Part shown: positions 35,129-45,405 of the stretch, piece after piece | How positions within the stretch are numbered: position 1 is the first letter of the stretch | How the letters are laid out: the number at the start of each line of letters is the position of its first letter | Assembly: GCF_037104765.1 (NCBI RefSeq) | Contig: NZ_JBAWSY010000015.1 | Span: 1-64,000 of the forward strand | Length of the DNA: 64,000 bases | DNA from: Psychrobacillus mangrovi | Lineage (GTDB): Bacteria > Bacillota > Bacilli > Bacillales_A > Planococcaceae | Direction of reading: 5' to 3' | Notes under the pieces: generated by a model | Database searches by the model: none | Seen by the model: only the letters and a program-made list of their open reading frames with translations | Told to the model about the DNA's origin: nothing | Made by a program: the position numbers and the translations under genes

Positions 35129-35308
35129 TTGACAATAACAAGTTTATCTGATAAGATGGCTTTTGTTGTGAAATATACATTTGTACCGAAGACAGTAGGA
35201 GTGACTTGTCACTTAATATCCTACCGAGGACAAGCAAATTCAGATTCTTTTAGATGATGACTTTCTGCCTCTGTGTCTATCCGTAGATCCAGAGGCTTTT
35301 CTTTTTTT
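35129..35308 (+). promoter_or_regulatory. L10 leader (autoregulatory) with promoter and attenuator
   Basis: TTGACA (35129-35134) and TAAGAT (35152-35157) are 17 bp apart. The leader carries the conserved ACCGAAGACAGTAGG (35185-35199) and CCTACCGAGGA (35220-35230) arms of the L10(L12)4 binding structure. A terminator follows (GCCTCTG at 35267 with CAGAGGC ending 35295, then T-rich). Known in B. subtilis-type bacteria to attenuate rplJL when L10-L12 is in excess. Confidence 0.88.
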
Positions 35309-35345
35309 TCGGTATAAATGGCCAATTCTTATAGGAGGTGCCAAA

Positions 35346-35846
35346 ATGAACAAAGCAATTGAAACTAAAAAAGTGCAAGTTGAAGAAATTGCAGAAAAGT
35401 TTAAAGCTGCTGCTTCAGTAGTAGTTGTTGATTACCGTGGTTTAAACGTTGCGCAAGTAACTGAATTACGTAAACAACTTCGTGAAGCTGGTGTGGAATT
35501 TAAAGTTTACAAAAACTCACTTACACGCCGTGCAACTGAATTTGCTGGTGTTGACGGGATTAACGAACATCTTGTTGGACCAAATGCAGTAGCATTTTCT
35601 AACGAAGACGTAGTTGCACCTGCAAAAATCATTAATGATTTTGCTAAAAAGAACGAACAGCTTGAAATTAAAGCTGGTATCATCGAAGGTACTGTAGCAT
35701 CTGCTGAAGACGTTAAAGCATTAGCAGAACTTCCATCACGCGAAGGTCTTCTTTCTATGCTTCTTTCAGTACTTCAAGCACCAATGCGCAACTTTGCGCT
35801 TGCAACAAAAGCTGTTGCAGAACAAAAAGAAGAACAAGGCGCATAA
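35346..35846 (+). CDS. rplJ: Ribosomal protein L10
   Basis: 166 residues; base of the L12 stalk. N-terminal rRNA-binding domain with VVVDYRGLNVAQVTELR, C-terminal helix that holds L12 dimers. ATG 35346 after AGGAGGTG. Controlled by the leader just upstream. Confidence 0.97.
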   Translation: MNKAIETKKVQVEEIAEKFKAAASVVVVDYRGLNVAQVTELRKQLREAGVEFKVYKNSLTRRATEFAGVDGINEHLVGPNAVAFSNEDVVAPAKIINDFAKKNEQLEIKAGIIEGTVASAEDVKALAELPSREGLLSMLLSVLQAPMRNFALATKAVAEQKEEQGA

Positions 35847-35913
35847 TTTACGCGGCTTAACAATTAAAATAAGGCAAATAGCCTAAAACTATCCACTATA
35901 GGAGGAAAACAAA

Positions 35914-36276
35914 ATGAGTAAAGAGCAAATCTTAGACGCTATCAAAGAAATGACAGTTCTAGAATTAAACGACTTAGTAAAAGCAATCGAAGAAGAATTT
36001 GGTGTAACAGCTGCTGCTCCAGTAGCAATGGTTGCAGGTGGCGGTGCTGCTGCAGCTGAAGAGCAAACTGAATTTGACGTAATCCTTGCTTCTGCAGGAG
36101 ATCAAAAAATCAAAGTAATCAAAGTAGTACGTGAAATCACTGGTCTTGGCTTGAAAGAAGCTAAAGAATTAGTAGACAACGCTCCAAAACCACTTAAAGA
36201 AGGCATTTCTAAAGATGAAGCAGAAGCTTTCAAAGCTCAACTTGAAGAAGTTGGCGCTAACGTAGAAGTTAAGTAA
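35914..36276 (+). CDS. rplL: Ribosomal protein L7/L12
   Basis: 120 residues: N-terminal dimerisation domain, Ala/Gly-rich hinge (about 33-52), and C-terminal factor-binding domain with KVVREITGLGLKEAKELVD. Recruits EF-Tu and EF-G. ATG 35914 after AGGAGGA. Confidence 0.97.
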   Translation: MSKEQILDAIKEMTVLELNDLVKAIEEEFGVTAAAPVAMVAGGGAAAAEEQTEFDVILASAGDQKIKVIKVVREITGLGLKEAKELVDNAPKPLKEGISKDEAEAFKAQLEEVGANVEVK

Positions 36277-36287
36277 TTTTGTACAGT

Positions 36288-36330
36288 ACGAAGAAAAAAG
36301 CTCGTCATTTAACGACGGGCTTTTCTTCGT
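36288..36330 (+). terminator. Terminator/processing hairpin after rplL
   Basis: ACGAAGAAAAAAGCTCGTC (36288-36306) pairs with GACGGGCTTTTCTTCGT (36314-36330). The inner GCTCGTC/GACGGGC stem followed by TTTTCTT works as a rho-independent terminator, reducing transcription into ybxB-rpoB. Confidence 0.85.
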
Positions 36331-36352
36331 ATGTATTATGGAGGGTTATTCG

Positions 36353-36955
36353 GTGTCTGATCACTATTACTCTAGAAAGCCTCAAACAGAAAGTAAACCA
36401 CGTCACTGGAATTTTACGTTACTTGGACATAATTTTCGGTTTGAAACAGATGCTGGTGTATTTAGTAAAAGCGAAGTAGATTTTGGCTCCCGTGTATTAA
36501 TCGATGCTTTTGAAGCGCCGGATCGAGAAGGAGACTTTCTCGATATAGGGTGTGGATACGGTCCGATTGGTCTTTCCGTTGCGAAAGCAAATGAAGGAAG
36601 AACAGTTCATTTAGTAGATGTTAACACACGTGCAATCCAACTTGCAGAAAAAAACGCTGCTGCGAACGGGATACAAAATGTACGAATCTATGAAAGTGAT
36701 GGGTTGTCAGCAGTGAACACTGCAAACTTTGCGGCTATTATAACTAATCCACCGATTCGCGCTGGAAAAGAAACTATTTTTCGTTTTTACAATGAATCCT
36801 ATGAAAAGTTGGTTTCAGGGGGAGAATTGTGGGTTGTAATTCAAAAGAAACAAGGGGCACCATCAACTTTTAGCCATTTGGAAGAGATTTTTGGTCAAGT
36901 GGAAGTAGTTGTTAAAATCAAAGGATATTGGATTTTAAAAGCTACAAAAGATTGA
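36353..36955 (+). CDS. ybxB: YbxB, RsmC-like class I methyltransferase
   Basis: 200 residues, homologous to the C-terminal half of 16S rRNA m2G methyltransferase RsmC. SAM motif DIGCGYGPIG (about 62-71) and catalytic-type NPPIRAGK (about 130) in place of the usual NPPF. Start is GTG 36353 after GGAGGG; the ATG at 36338 precedes that site. Conserved between rplL and rpoB in Bacillales; the exact target in this clade is not proven. Confidence 0.85.
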   Translation: MSDHYYSRKPQTESKPRHWNFTLLGHNFRFETDAGVFSKSEVDFGSRVLIDAFEAPDREGDFLDIGCGYGPIGLSVAKANEGRTVHLVDVNTRAIQLAEKNAAANGIQNVRIYESDGLSAVNTANFAAIITNPPIRAGKETIFRFYNESYEKLVSGGELWVVIQKKQGAPSTFSHLEEIFGQVEVVVKIKGYWILKATKD

Positions 36956-36956
36956 C

Positions 36957-36983
36957 TTGACAAAATCGCTATGATATTATAAT
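36957..36983 (+). promoter_or_regulatory. rpoBC promoter
   Basis: TTGACA (36957-36962) and TATAAT (36978-36983), both consensus but with a short 15-bp spacer, overlapping the end of ybxB. The transcript has a ~200-base leader. Confidence 0.5.
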
Positions 36984-37080
36984 AAAATGCAAAAATATTA
37001 TTTTGAGGTAGTATGCCCTTTTGAATGAAATGGATTAAATATGGGTAGACTGGCCGAGAAAAAGTTAGTTTGATTAATAA

Positions 37081-37118
37081 AAAATGAGCTCTTAATTTAG
37101 AACTCGTTTTCTTTTTGT
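37081..37118 (+). terminator. Weak attenuator-like hairpin in the rpoB leader
   Basis: AAAATGAG (37081-37088) pairs with CTCGTTTT (37103-37110), followed by CTTTTTG. Resembles a leaky terminator ahead of rpoB. Confidence 0.45.
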
Positions 37119-37190
37119 CTTTCTCGATATCATACACTAATTTGTTCATATCGAAAAGACCCATTATAGCTTTATTGAGGGGTGAATGAG

Positions 37191-40100
37191 TTGACAGGTC
37201 AACTAGTTCAGTACGGACAACACCGCCAGCGCAGAAGTTTTGCGCGTATTAGTGAGGTGCTTGAACTTCCGAATTTAATCGAAATTCAAACAGCATCTTA
37301 CGAATGGTTCCTTGAAGAAGGTTTACGTGAAATGTTTAGAGACATTTCTCCAATCGAGGACTTTACAGGCAATCTATCACTTGAATTTGTCGACTACAGT
37401 TTAAATGAACCAAAATATTCAGTCGACGAATCAAAAGAACGTGACGCAACTTACGCAGCTCCATTACGCGTAAAAGTACGTCTCCACAACAAAGAAACGG
37501 ATGAAGTGAAAGAACAAGATGTCTTTATGGGTGATTTCCCATTAATGACTGAAACCGGAACTTTCGTAATCAATGGTGCTGAGCGTGTAATCGTATCTCA
37601 GTTAGTCCGTTCACCAAGTGTTTACTTCCACGACAAAACAGACAAAAACGGTAAAAAAGGTTTTGGAGCAACAGTTATTCCAAACCGTGGTGCATGGTTA
37701 GAATATGAAATTGATGCGAAAGACGTTGTTTACGTTCGTATCGATCGCACAAGAAAACTACCGGTCACTGTTTTACTTCGCGCATTAGGCTTTGGATCAG
37801 ATCAAGAAATCATCGATTTAATTGGTGATAATGAATATTTACGTAACACGCTTGAAAAAGACAGCACAGAAACGACTGAAAAAGCGTTACTTGAAATCTA
37901 TGAGCGTCTACGTCCTGGTGAGCCACCTACAGTTGAAAGTGCAAAGAGCTTGCTATATTCACGCTTCTTTGACCCAAAACGCTATGATTTAGCTAACGTT
38001 GGGCGTTATAAAATGAACAAAAAGCTGCATATTAAAAATCGTTTGTTTAACCAAACAATAGCGGAAACGCTAGTGGATCCAGAAACAGGAGAAATATTAG
38101 TAGAAGCTGGTACTCTTATAGATCGACGAGTATTAGATCGACTAATTCCTCATTTGGAAAATGGAATCGGATTTAGAACATTATCTCAAGTAGGTGGTGT
38201 TTTAGAAGATGATATTACGATTCAATCGATTAAAATATACGCGCCAAATGACGAAGAACAAAAAGAAATTAATGTAATTAGCAATGCGTATGTGGAAAAC
38301 GAAGTTAAAAACATTACGCCTGCTGATATCGTTTCTTCTATCGGTTACTTCTTTAACCTGTTATTTAATGTCGGAAACACGGATGATATTGATCATCTTG
38401 GTAACCGTCGTTTACGTTCAGTTGGAGAATTACTACAAAACCAATTCCGTATTGGTCTTTCTCGAATGGAGCGTGTAGTACGTGAGCGTATGTCTATAAA
38501 CGACACACAATCAATTGTTCCACAACAACTGATCAATATTCGTCCTGTTATTGCATCTATCAAAGAATTTTTTGGTAGTTCACAATTATCTCAGTTTATG
38601 GACCAAACAAATCCGCTTGCTGAACTTACGCACAAACGTCGTCTATCAGCTCTTGGGCCTGGTGGTTTAACACGTGAGCGTGCTGGCTTTGAAGTACGTG
38701 ATGTTCATTATTCCCACTATGGTCGTATGTGTCCGATTGAAACACCTGAGGGACCAAACATTGGACTTATTAACTCACTTTCTAGCTTTGCAAAAGTGAA
38801 TAAATTTGGATTTATTGAAACACCATTTCGCCGTGTTGACCCGGAGACGGGATTAGTTACATCACGTATCGACTATTTAACTGCGGATGAAGAGGATAAC
38901 TATGTGACTGCACAAGCAAACTCTCCATTATCAGATGAAGGTGCGTTCTTAAACGACGAAGTAGTAGGTCGTTTCCGTGGTGATAATACAGTATTTAGAA
39001 GAGAACAAATTGATTACATGGACGTTTCGCCGAAACAAGTAGTTTCTGCAGCGACTGCATGTATTCCGTTCTTGGAAAATGATGACTCCAACCGTGCGCT
39101 TATGGGAGCAAACATGCAACGTCAAGCTGTTCCATTATTAAATCCAGAAGCTCCGTTTGTTGGAACTGGTATGGAACATGTAAATGCACGTGATTCTGGA
39201 GCTGCTGTTATTGCGAAGTATCACGGAATCGTTGAGCATGTAGAAGCGAAAGAAATTCGTGTTCGACGTATCGAAGAAGTAGATGGAAAAGAAGTGAAAG
39301 GTGATTTAACTTCGTATAAAGTCCATAAATTCGAACGATCTAACCACGGAACATCTATAAACCAACGTCCAATTGTGAAAGTGGGAGATCGAGTAAAACC
39401 ACTTGATATTCTTGCAGATGGACCTTCTATGGAACAAGGAGAGCTTGCACTAGGACGTAACGTGCTAGTAGCCTTTATGACATGGGATGGATACAACTAT
39501 GAGGATGCCGTTATTATGAGTGAACGTCTCGTGAAAGACGATGTATATACTTCAGTGCATATCGAGGAGTATGAATCAGAATCACGTGATACTAAGCTTG
39601 GGCCAGAAGAAATTACTAGAGACATTCCAAACGTTGGAGAAGATGCATTACGCAATTTAGATGATCGTGGAATTATTCGTATTGGAGCTGAAGTTCGTGA
39701 TGGTGACATCTTAGTTGGTAAAGTAACACCTAAAGGGGTTACTGAACTAACTGCAGAAGAACGTTTACTTCACGCTATCTTTGGTGAAAAAGCTCGAGAA
39801 GTTCGCGATACATCTCTACGTGTGCCACATGGTGCTGGCGGGATTATTTTAGATGTAAAAGTATTTAATCGTGAAGATGGTGATGAGCTATCTCCAGGAG
39901 TTAACCAATTAGTTCGCGCTTATATAGTTCAAAAACGTAAAATCTCTGTTGGGGATAAAATGGCTGGACGTCATGGTAACAAAGGGGTTATCTCACGTAT
40001 CCTTCCAGAAGAAGATATGCCATTCCTTCCAGATGGAACACCAGTAGATATCATGTTAAACCCTCTTGGTGTACCTTCTCGTATGAACATTGGTCAAGTA

Positions 40101-40745
40101 TTAGAGCTTCACTTAGGTATGGCTTCTAGACTTCTAGGTGTTCATATGGCCTCTCCAGTATTTGATGGAGCCAACGAAGAAGACGTTTGGAATACGATGG
40201 AAGAAGCAGGACTTAACCGTGATGGTAAAACTATTTTATACGATGGTCGTTCAGGCGAACCATTTGATAACCGCGTTTCTGTAGGGGTTATGTATATGAT
40301 TAAACTTGCCCACATGGTTGATGATAAACTTCATGCTCGTTCAACTGGACCTTACTCACTAGTTACGCAACAGCCTCTTGGGGGGAAAGCGCAATTTGGT
40401 GGTCAGCGTTTCGGAGAGATGGAAGTATGGGCACTTGAAGCTTATGGTGCTGCTTATACATTGCAAGAAATTTTAACAGTTAAATCCGATGACGTTGTAG
40501 GTCGTGTAAAAACGTATGAAGCAATTGTTAAGGGTGAAAGTGTACCAGAACCAGGAGTTCCTGAATCATTTAAAGTATTGATTAAAGAATTACAAAGTTT
40601 AGGTATGGACGTTAAAATGTTAACAATTGACGAAGAAGAAATTGAACTTCGTGATTTAGATGAAGACGATGATATTCCTGCTGCTGATGCGCTTGGAATT
40701 TTGCCACATGCAAATGAAGAGGAACCAGTTGGTACAGCGGAATAA
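37191..40745 (+). CDS. rpoB: RNA polymerase beta subunit
   Basis: 1184 residues, catalytic subunit. The rifampicin region FFGSSQLSQFMDQTNPLAELTHKRRLSALGPGG is wild type at the usual resistance positions. The KMAGRHGNKGV active-site segment is intact. The start is TTG 37191 (MTGQLVQYG), as in B. subtilis; the GTG at 37182 lies in the GAGGGGTGA ribosome site. Ends with an acidic tail. Confidence 0.97.
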   Translation: MTGQLVQYGQHRQRRSFARISEVLELPNLIEIQTASYEWFLEEGLREMFRDISPIEDFTGNLSLEFVDYSLNEPKYSVDESKERDATYAAPLRVKVRLHNKETDEVKEQDVFMGDFPLMTETGTFVINGAERVIVSQLVRSPSVYFHDKTDKNGKKGFGATVIPNRGAWLEYEIDAKDVVYVRIDRTRKLPVTVLLRALGFGSDQEIIDLIGDNEYLRNTLEKDSTETTEKALLEIYERLRPGEPPTVESAKSLLYSRFFDPKRYDLANVGRYKMNKKLHIKNRLFNQTIAETLVDPETGEILVEAGTLIDRRVLDRLIPHLENGIGFRTLSQVGGVLEDDITIQSIKIYAPNDEEQKEINVISNAYVENEVKNITPADIVSSIGYFFNLLFNVGNTDDIDHLGNRRLRSVGELLQNQFRIGLSRMERVVRERMSINDTQSIVPQQLINIRPVIASIKEFFGSSQLSQFMDQTNPLAELTHKRRLSALGPGGLTRERAGFEVRDVHYSHYGRMCPIETPEGPNIGLINSLSSFAKVNKFGFIETPFRRVDPETGLVTSRIDYLTADEEDNYVTAQANSPLSDEGAFLNDEVVGRFRGDNTVFRREQIDYMDVSPKQVVSAATACIPFLENDDSNRALMGANMQRQAVPLLNPEAPFVGTGMEHVNARDSGAAVIAKYHGIVEHVEAKEIRVRRIEEVDGKEVKGDLTSYKVHKFERSNHGTSINQRPIVKVGDRVKPLDILADGPSMEQGELALGRNVLVAFMTWDGYNYEDAVIMSERLVKDDVYTSVHIEEYESESRDTKLGPEEITRDIPNVGEDALRNLDDRGIIRIGAEVRDGDILVGKVTPKGVTELTAEERLLHAIFGEKAREVRDTSLRVPHGAGGIILDVKVFNREDGDELSPGVNQLVRAYIVQKRKISVGDKMAGRHGNKGVISRILPEEDMPFLPDGTPVDIMLNPLGVPSRMNIGQVLELHLGMASRLLGVHMASPVFDGANEEDVWNTMEEAGLNRDGKTILYDGRSGEPFDNRVSVGVMYMIKLAHMVDDKLHARSTGPYSLVTQQPLGGKAQFGGQRFGEMEVWALEAYGAAYTLQEILTVKSDDVVGRVKTYEAIVKGESVPEPGVPESFKVLIKELQSLGMDVKMLTIDEEEIELRDLDEDDDIPAADALGILPHANEEEPVGTAE

Positions 40746-40758
40746 GAAAAAATGAAAT

Positions 40759-40780
40759 CGGACAGGTGATACCTGTCCGT
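40759..40780 (+). promoter_or_regulatory. Hairpin in the rpoB-rpoC spacer
   Basis: CGGACAGGT (40759-40767) and ACCTGTCCG (40771-40779) form a perfect 9-bp stem with a GAT loop and no real T-run. More likely a processing or stabilising structure than a terminator. Confidence 0.5.
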
Positions 40781-40858
40781 ATTTCCGTATAAAATTGCAT
40801 AATGCAGAGCTACTTGGAATGTCTTTCAAAGACACAAGACTAAAGGGAGGTAGGCTCC

Positions 40859-43800
40859 TTGATAGATGTTAATAATTTTGAGTATATGAAAATTGGTTTA
40901 GCTTCACCTGATAAAATCCGTTCATGGTCTTACGGGGAAGTGAAAAAACCTGAAACAATCAACTATCGAACACTAAAGCCAGAAAAAGATGGGCTATTTT
41001 GTGAACGTATTTTTGGTCCTACAAAAGACTGGGAATGTCACTGCGGTAAATACAAACGAGTTCGTTATAAAGGTGTAGTTTGTGACCGATGTGGAGTGGA
41101 AGTAACACGTGCAAAAGTACGTCGTGAACGCATGGGACATATCGAATTAGCTGCACCAGTTTCACATATTTGGTATTTCAAAGGTATTCCTAGTCGCATG
41201 GGTCTAATTTTGGATATGTCTCCAAGATCACTTGAAGAGGTAATTTATTTTGCTTCTTATGTAGTAATTGAGCCAGCGGATACGCCACTTGAAAAGAAAC
41301 AATTACTTTCTGAAAAAGAGTATCGTGCATATCGTGATAAGTTTGGATCGAAATTCCAAGCTGCTATGGGTGCAGAAGCGATCAAACGTCTACTTCAAGA
41401 GATTGATTTAGAAAGTGAAACAGAGAACTTAAAAGAAGAGTTAAAAACTGCTCAAGGCCAACGTCGTACACGTGCGATCAAACGTTTAGAAGTAGTAGAA
41501 TCTTTCCGTAACTCGGGCAACAAACCAGATTGGATGATTCTCGATGTGCTTCCGGTAATTCCACCAGAATTACGCCCTATGGTTCAATTAGATGGTGGAC
41601 GTTTTGCTACATCTGACTTGAACGATTTGTACCGTCGTGTAATTAACCGTAACAACCGTTTAAAACGTTTATTGGACCTTGGTGCACCGAGCATCATCGT
41701 GCAAAACGAAAAACGTATGTTACAAGAAGCAGTAGATGCATTGATTGATAATGGTCGTCGTGGCCGTCCTGTTACAGGTCCTGGTAACCGTCCATTGAAA
41801 TCACTTTCTCATATGTTAAAAGGGAAACAAGGTCGTTTCCGTCAAAACTTACTTGGTAAACGTGTAGACTATTCTGGTCGTTCCGTTATCGTAGTAGGTC
41901 CAAACTTAAAGATGTATCAATGTGGTCTTCCAAAAGAAATGGCTATTGAACTATTCAAACCATTTGTAATGAAAGAATTAGTTGAACGTGGGCTAGCTCA
42001 CAACATTAAGAGTGCAAAACGTAAAATTGAACGTATGCATGCAGAAGTTTGGGATGTATTAGAAGATGTAATTAAGGAGCATCCGGTTTTATTAAACCGC
42101 GCACCTACTCTTCACCGACTAGGTATTCAAGCATTCGAACCAACATTAGTAGAAGGTCGCGCTATTCGTCTTCACCCTCTAGTATGTACAGCATATAATG
42201 CTGACTTCGATGGTGACCAAATGGCTGTTCACGTTCCTTTATCAGCAGAAGCTCAAGCGGAAGCTCGATTACTAATGCTTGCAGCACAAAACATTTTGAA
42301 CCCGAAAGACGGAAAACCAGTTGTTACACCATCTCAAGATATGGTTTTAGGAAACTATTACTTAACACTTGAGCGTAAAGGTGCTACTGGAGAAGGTTCT
42401 ACTTTCTATGGTCCAGAAGAAGTGCTAATTGCATACAATACTGGTCATGTACATTTGCATACACGTATCGCAATTGCTGCATCATCTTTAAATAACCAAA
42501 CGTTTACGGAAGAACAAAACAAATTGTTATTGTTAACGACTGTTGGTAAAGTAATTTTTAATGAAATACTACCAGAAACGTTCCCGTATATTAACGAACC
42601 AACGGATTTCAATCTACAAATTGAAACTCCTGAAAAATACTTTGTTTCTACAACTACAGATGTGAAGAAACATATTGAATCTATGGAACTTGTTCAACCA
42701 TTCAAGAAAAAAATCCTTGGAAATATCATTGCTGAAGTATTTAAACGTTTCCATATTACCGAAACATCTAAAATGCTTGACCGTATGAAGGCGCTTGGAT
42801 TTAGATATTCCACTAAAGCTGGAATTACAATTGGTATTTCTGATATTGTCGTACTTCCAGACAAAGGTGAAATTCTTGAAGAAGCACAAGGAAAAGTGGA
42901 TAAAGTAATGAAACAATTCCGCCGTGGTCTTATCACGGAAGAAGAACGCTATGCTAGCGTTATCGGACATTGGAGTAAGGCAAAAGAAGTTATTCAAGAT
43001 AAACTGATGAAATCCCTTGATAATATGAACCCTATCTTCATGATGAGTGACTCAGGTGCCCGTGGTAACGCATCTAACTTTACTCAACTTGCTGGTATGC
43101 GTGGACTGATGGCCAACCCGGCTGGACGAATTATCGAACTTCCGATCAAATCATCTTTCCGTGAAGGATTAACAGTACTTGAATATTTCATCTCTACACA
43201 TGGTGCTCGTAAAGGTCTTGCCGATACAGCGCTTAAAACTGCCGATTCTGGTTACCTGACTCGTCGTCTAGTAGATGTTGCACAAGATGTAATTGTCCGT
43301 GAAGATGACTGTGGAACAGATCGTGGTTTACTGATTGGTTCACTTATGGAAGGTACAGAAGTTATCGAGGAGTTTGGCGAACGTATTGTAGGACGCCATG
43401 CGAAGAAAACTATTTACCATCCAACTACAAATGAAGTTATTTTAGAAAGAGACGGACTAATTACACAAGATATCGCTCGTCTAATCGAAGAAGCAGGTAT
43501 CGAAGAGTTAACAATCCGTTCTGCATTTACATGTAATACAAAACATGGTGTATGTAAAAAATGTTACGGCTTAAACTTAGCAACTGGAGATACGGTTGAA
43601 GTTGGGGAAGCGGTAGGAATTATCGCAGCTCAATCAATCGGAGAACCAGGTACTCAGTTAACAATGCGTACATTCCATACAGGTGGGGTTGCTGGAGACG
43701 ATATTACACAAGGTCTTCCACGTATCCAAGAGATTTTTGAAGCCCGTAATCCTAAGGGGCAAGCTGTTATTTCTGAAATTACAGGTGTTGTTACTGAAAT

Positions 43801-44461
43801 TGATGAAATTAGAGAAGGCCAAAAAGAAATTACAATTCAAGGTAATGTAGAAACTCGTAAATATATGGCTCCGTACAATGCTCGTTTAAAAGTTCAAGTA
43901 AACGATACAATTCAACGCGGACAGGTATTAACAGAAGGTTCTGTAGATCCGAAAGAATTATTGAAAGTAAAAGATGTATCTACGGTTCAAGTGTACTTAC
44001 TAAAAGAAGTACAAAAAGTTTACCGTATGCAAGGGGTAGAAATCGGAGACAAACACATCGAGGTAATGGTTCGCCAAATGCTTCGTAAAGTGCGCGTAAT
44101 TGAGGCTGGAGAAACAGATCTATTACCAGGTTCATTACTCGATATCCACCAATTTGCAGATGCGAATAAAGAAGCAGTGTTGAACGGGAAAATTCCTGCA
44201 ACTTGTCGTCCAGTTATTCTTGGTATTACTAAAGCTTCTCTTGAAACAGAATCATTCTTATCTGCAGCGTCATTCCAAGAAACGACTCGTGTCTTAACAG
44301 ATGCAGCAATCAAAGGAAAACGTGATGAATTGTTAGGATTGAAAGAGAACGTAATTATCGGTAAACTAGTTCCAGCTGGTACAGGTATGCAACGTTATCG
44401 CCAAATCGAAATCACTACTAATCATGCAGATAAAGGTAAAGAAGCAGTTAGCGCTGAATAA
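40859..44461 (+). CDS. rpoC: RNA polymerase beta' subunit
   Basis: 1200 residues. N-terminal zinc site (CHCGKY...CDRCG, about 60-78), the Mg-binding NADFDGDQM active site, trigger-loop region EPGTQLTMRTFHTGGVA, and a second zinc site CNTKHGVCKKC. TTG start at 40859, seven bases after AAAGGGAGGT. Complete, with no insertions relative to B. subtilis as far as can be seen. Confidence 0.97.
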   Translation: MIDVNNFEYMKIGLASPDKIRSWSYGEVKKPETINYRTLKPEKDGLFCERIFGPTKDWECHCGKYKRVRYKGVVCDRCGVEVTRAKVRRERMGHIELAAPVSHIWYFKGIPSRMGLILDMSPRSLEEVIYFASYVVIEPADTPLEKKQLLSEKEYRAYRDKFGSKFQAAMGAEAIKRLLQEIDLESETENLKEELKTAQGQRRTRAIKRLEVVESFRNSGNKPDWMILDVLPVIPPELRPMVQLDGGRFATSDLNDLYRRVINRNNRLKRLLDLGAPSIIVQNEKRMLQEAVDALIDNGRRGRPVTGPGNRPLKSLSHMLKGKQGRFRQNLLGKRVDYSGRSVIVVGPNLKMYQCGLPKEMAIELFKPFVMKELVERGLAHNIKSAKRKIERMHAEVWDVLEDVIKEHPVLLNRAPTLHRLGIQAFEPTLVEGRAIRLHPLVCTAYNADFDGDQMAVHVPLSAEAQAEARLLMLAAQNILNPKDGKPVVTPSQDMVLGNYYLTLERKGATGEGSTFYGPEEVLIAYNTGHVHLHTRIAIAASSLNNQTFTEEQNKLLLLTTVGKVIFNEILPETFPYINEPTDFNLQIETPEKYFVSTTTDVKKHIESMELVQPFKKKILGNIIAEVFKRFHITETSKMLDRMKALGFRYSTKAGITIGISDIVVLPDKGEILEEAQGKVDKVMKQFRRGLITEEERYASVIGHWSKAKEVIQDKLMKSLDNMNPIFMMSDSGARGNASNFTQLAGMRGLMANPAGRIIELPIKSSFREGLTVLEYFISTHGARKGLADTALKTADSGYLTRRLVDVAQDVIVREDDCGTDRGLLIGSLMEGTEVIEEFGERIVGRHAKKTIYHPTTNEVILERDGLITQDIARLIEEAGIEELTIRSAFTCNTKHGVCKKCYGLNLATGDTVEVGEAVGIIAAQSIGEPGTQLTMRTFHTGGVAGDDITQGLPRIQEIFEARNPKGQAVISEITGVVTEIDEIREGQKEITIQGNVETRKYMAPYNARLKVQVNDTIQRGQVLTEGSVDPKELLKVKDVSTVQVYLLKEVQKVYRMQGVEIGDKHIEVMVRQMLRKVRVIEAGETDLLPGSLLDIHQFADANKEAVLNGKIPATCRPVILGITKASLETESFLSAASFQETTRVLTDAAIKGKRDELLGLKENVIIGKLVPAGTGMQRYRQIEITTNHADKGKEAVSAE

Positions 44462-44466
44462 AAAAT

Positions 44467-44501
44467 AAATATTAGGGAGAAAAATTCTCCCTAATATTTT
44501 A
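44467..44501 (+). terminator. Terminator after rpoC
   Basis: AAATATTAGGGAGAA (44467-44481) pairs with TTCTCCCTAATATTT (44485-44499) and ends in T. Separates rpoBC from the str operon. Confidence 0.85.
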
Positions 44502-44510
44502 TGTTTATTG

Positions 44511-44539
44511 TTGACACCTTTTTCTATGAATGATAATAT
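44511..44539 (+). promoter_or_regulatory. str operon promoter (ybxF-rpsL)
   Basis: TTGACA (44511-44516) with TAATAT at 44534-44539 (17 bp) or GATAAT at 44532-44537. Confidence 0.6.
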
Positions 44540-44586
44540 ATTTAAGGTTGATAGTTATCTGACTTGTAGCTTTGGAGGATATGAAA

Positions 44587-44835
44587 ATGTCTTATGAAAA
44601 AGTGAAGCAAGCAAAAAAAACAATCATTGGTACAAAGCAAACAGTAAAAGCAATGAAAAAAGGGCTTGTCAAAGAAGTTTATATTGCACGAGATGTAGAG
44701 GACAGAATTATTGCTCTTGCGGAGTCGACAGCAAAAGATAACAATATTCCTTTCTATTATGTCGAGTCTAAAGTAGATCTTGGTAAAGCTTGTGGATTGC
44801 GTATAAACGCATCTGTCGTAGCTATTACTGTGTAA
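44587..44835 (+). CDS. rplGB: YbxF, L7Ae-family K-turn-binding protein
   Basis: 82 residues, the same length as B. subtilis YbxF. The L7Ae fold shows IIGTKQTVKAMKKG and the C-terminal GKACGLRINASVVAI. The family binds kink-turn RNA; whether it is a stable ribosomal component is unclear. ATG 44587 is eight bases after GGAGG; an earlier ATG at 44581 is too close to that site. Confidence 0.9.
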   Translation: MSYEKVKQAKKTIIGTKQTVKAMKKGLVKEVYIARDVEDRIIALAESTAKDNNIPFYYVESKVDLGKACGLRINASVVAITV

Positions 44836-44934
44836 CAGTTTTTGTGTAAAACACAAAGACTTTTGTTTTTACCCAAAAAATGAACCACCTGGATGTGTGG
44901 AATTAACAAGAACAAATGAAGGGAGGAATAATCG

Positions 44935-45357
44935 ATGCCTACAATTAACCAATTGGTACGTAAGCCTCGTAAATCCATTATCACGAAATCTAAGTCTCCA
45001 GCATTAGGTAAAGGCTATAACAGCTTTAAAAAATCAGCTACAAATCTTAACTCACCACAAAAACGTGGGGTTTGTACTCGTGTTGGTACTATGACGCCGA
45101 AAAAACCAAACTCAGCACTTCGTAAATATGCGCGTGTACGTTTAACAAATACGTTAGAGGTTACTGCTTATATTCCAGGAGAAGGACACAACCTACAAGA
45201 ACATAGTGTTGTACTTATCCGCGGAGGACGTGTAAAAGACTTACCAGGGGTACGTTATCATATCGTACGTGGTGCTCTTGATACAGCTGGAGTTAGTGGT
45301 CGTATGCAAAGCCGTTCTTTATACGGTGCAAAACGCCCGAAAGAAAAGAAAAACTAA
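44935..45357 (+). CDS. rpsL: Ribosomal protein S12
   Basis: 140 residues. The decoding loop MTPKKPNSALRK keeps the lysine whose change gives streptomycin resistance, so wild-type sensitivity is expected. Second loop PGVRYHIVRG is intact. ATG 44935 after GGGAGGAA. Confidence 0.97.
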   Translation: MPTINQLVRKPRKSIITKSKSPALGKGYNSFKKSATNLNSPQKRGVCTRVGTMTPKKPNSALRKYARVRLTNTLEVTAYIPGEGHNLQEHSVVLIRGGRVKDLPGVRYHIVRGALDTAGVSGRMQSRSLYGAKRPKEKKN

Positions 45358-45405
45358 TTTAGAACTTAATTAATAAATAGACATTCGTCGAAAGGAGGAA
45401 AACAC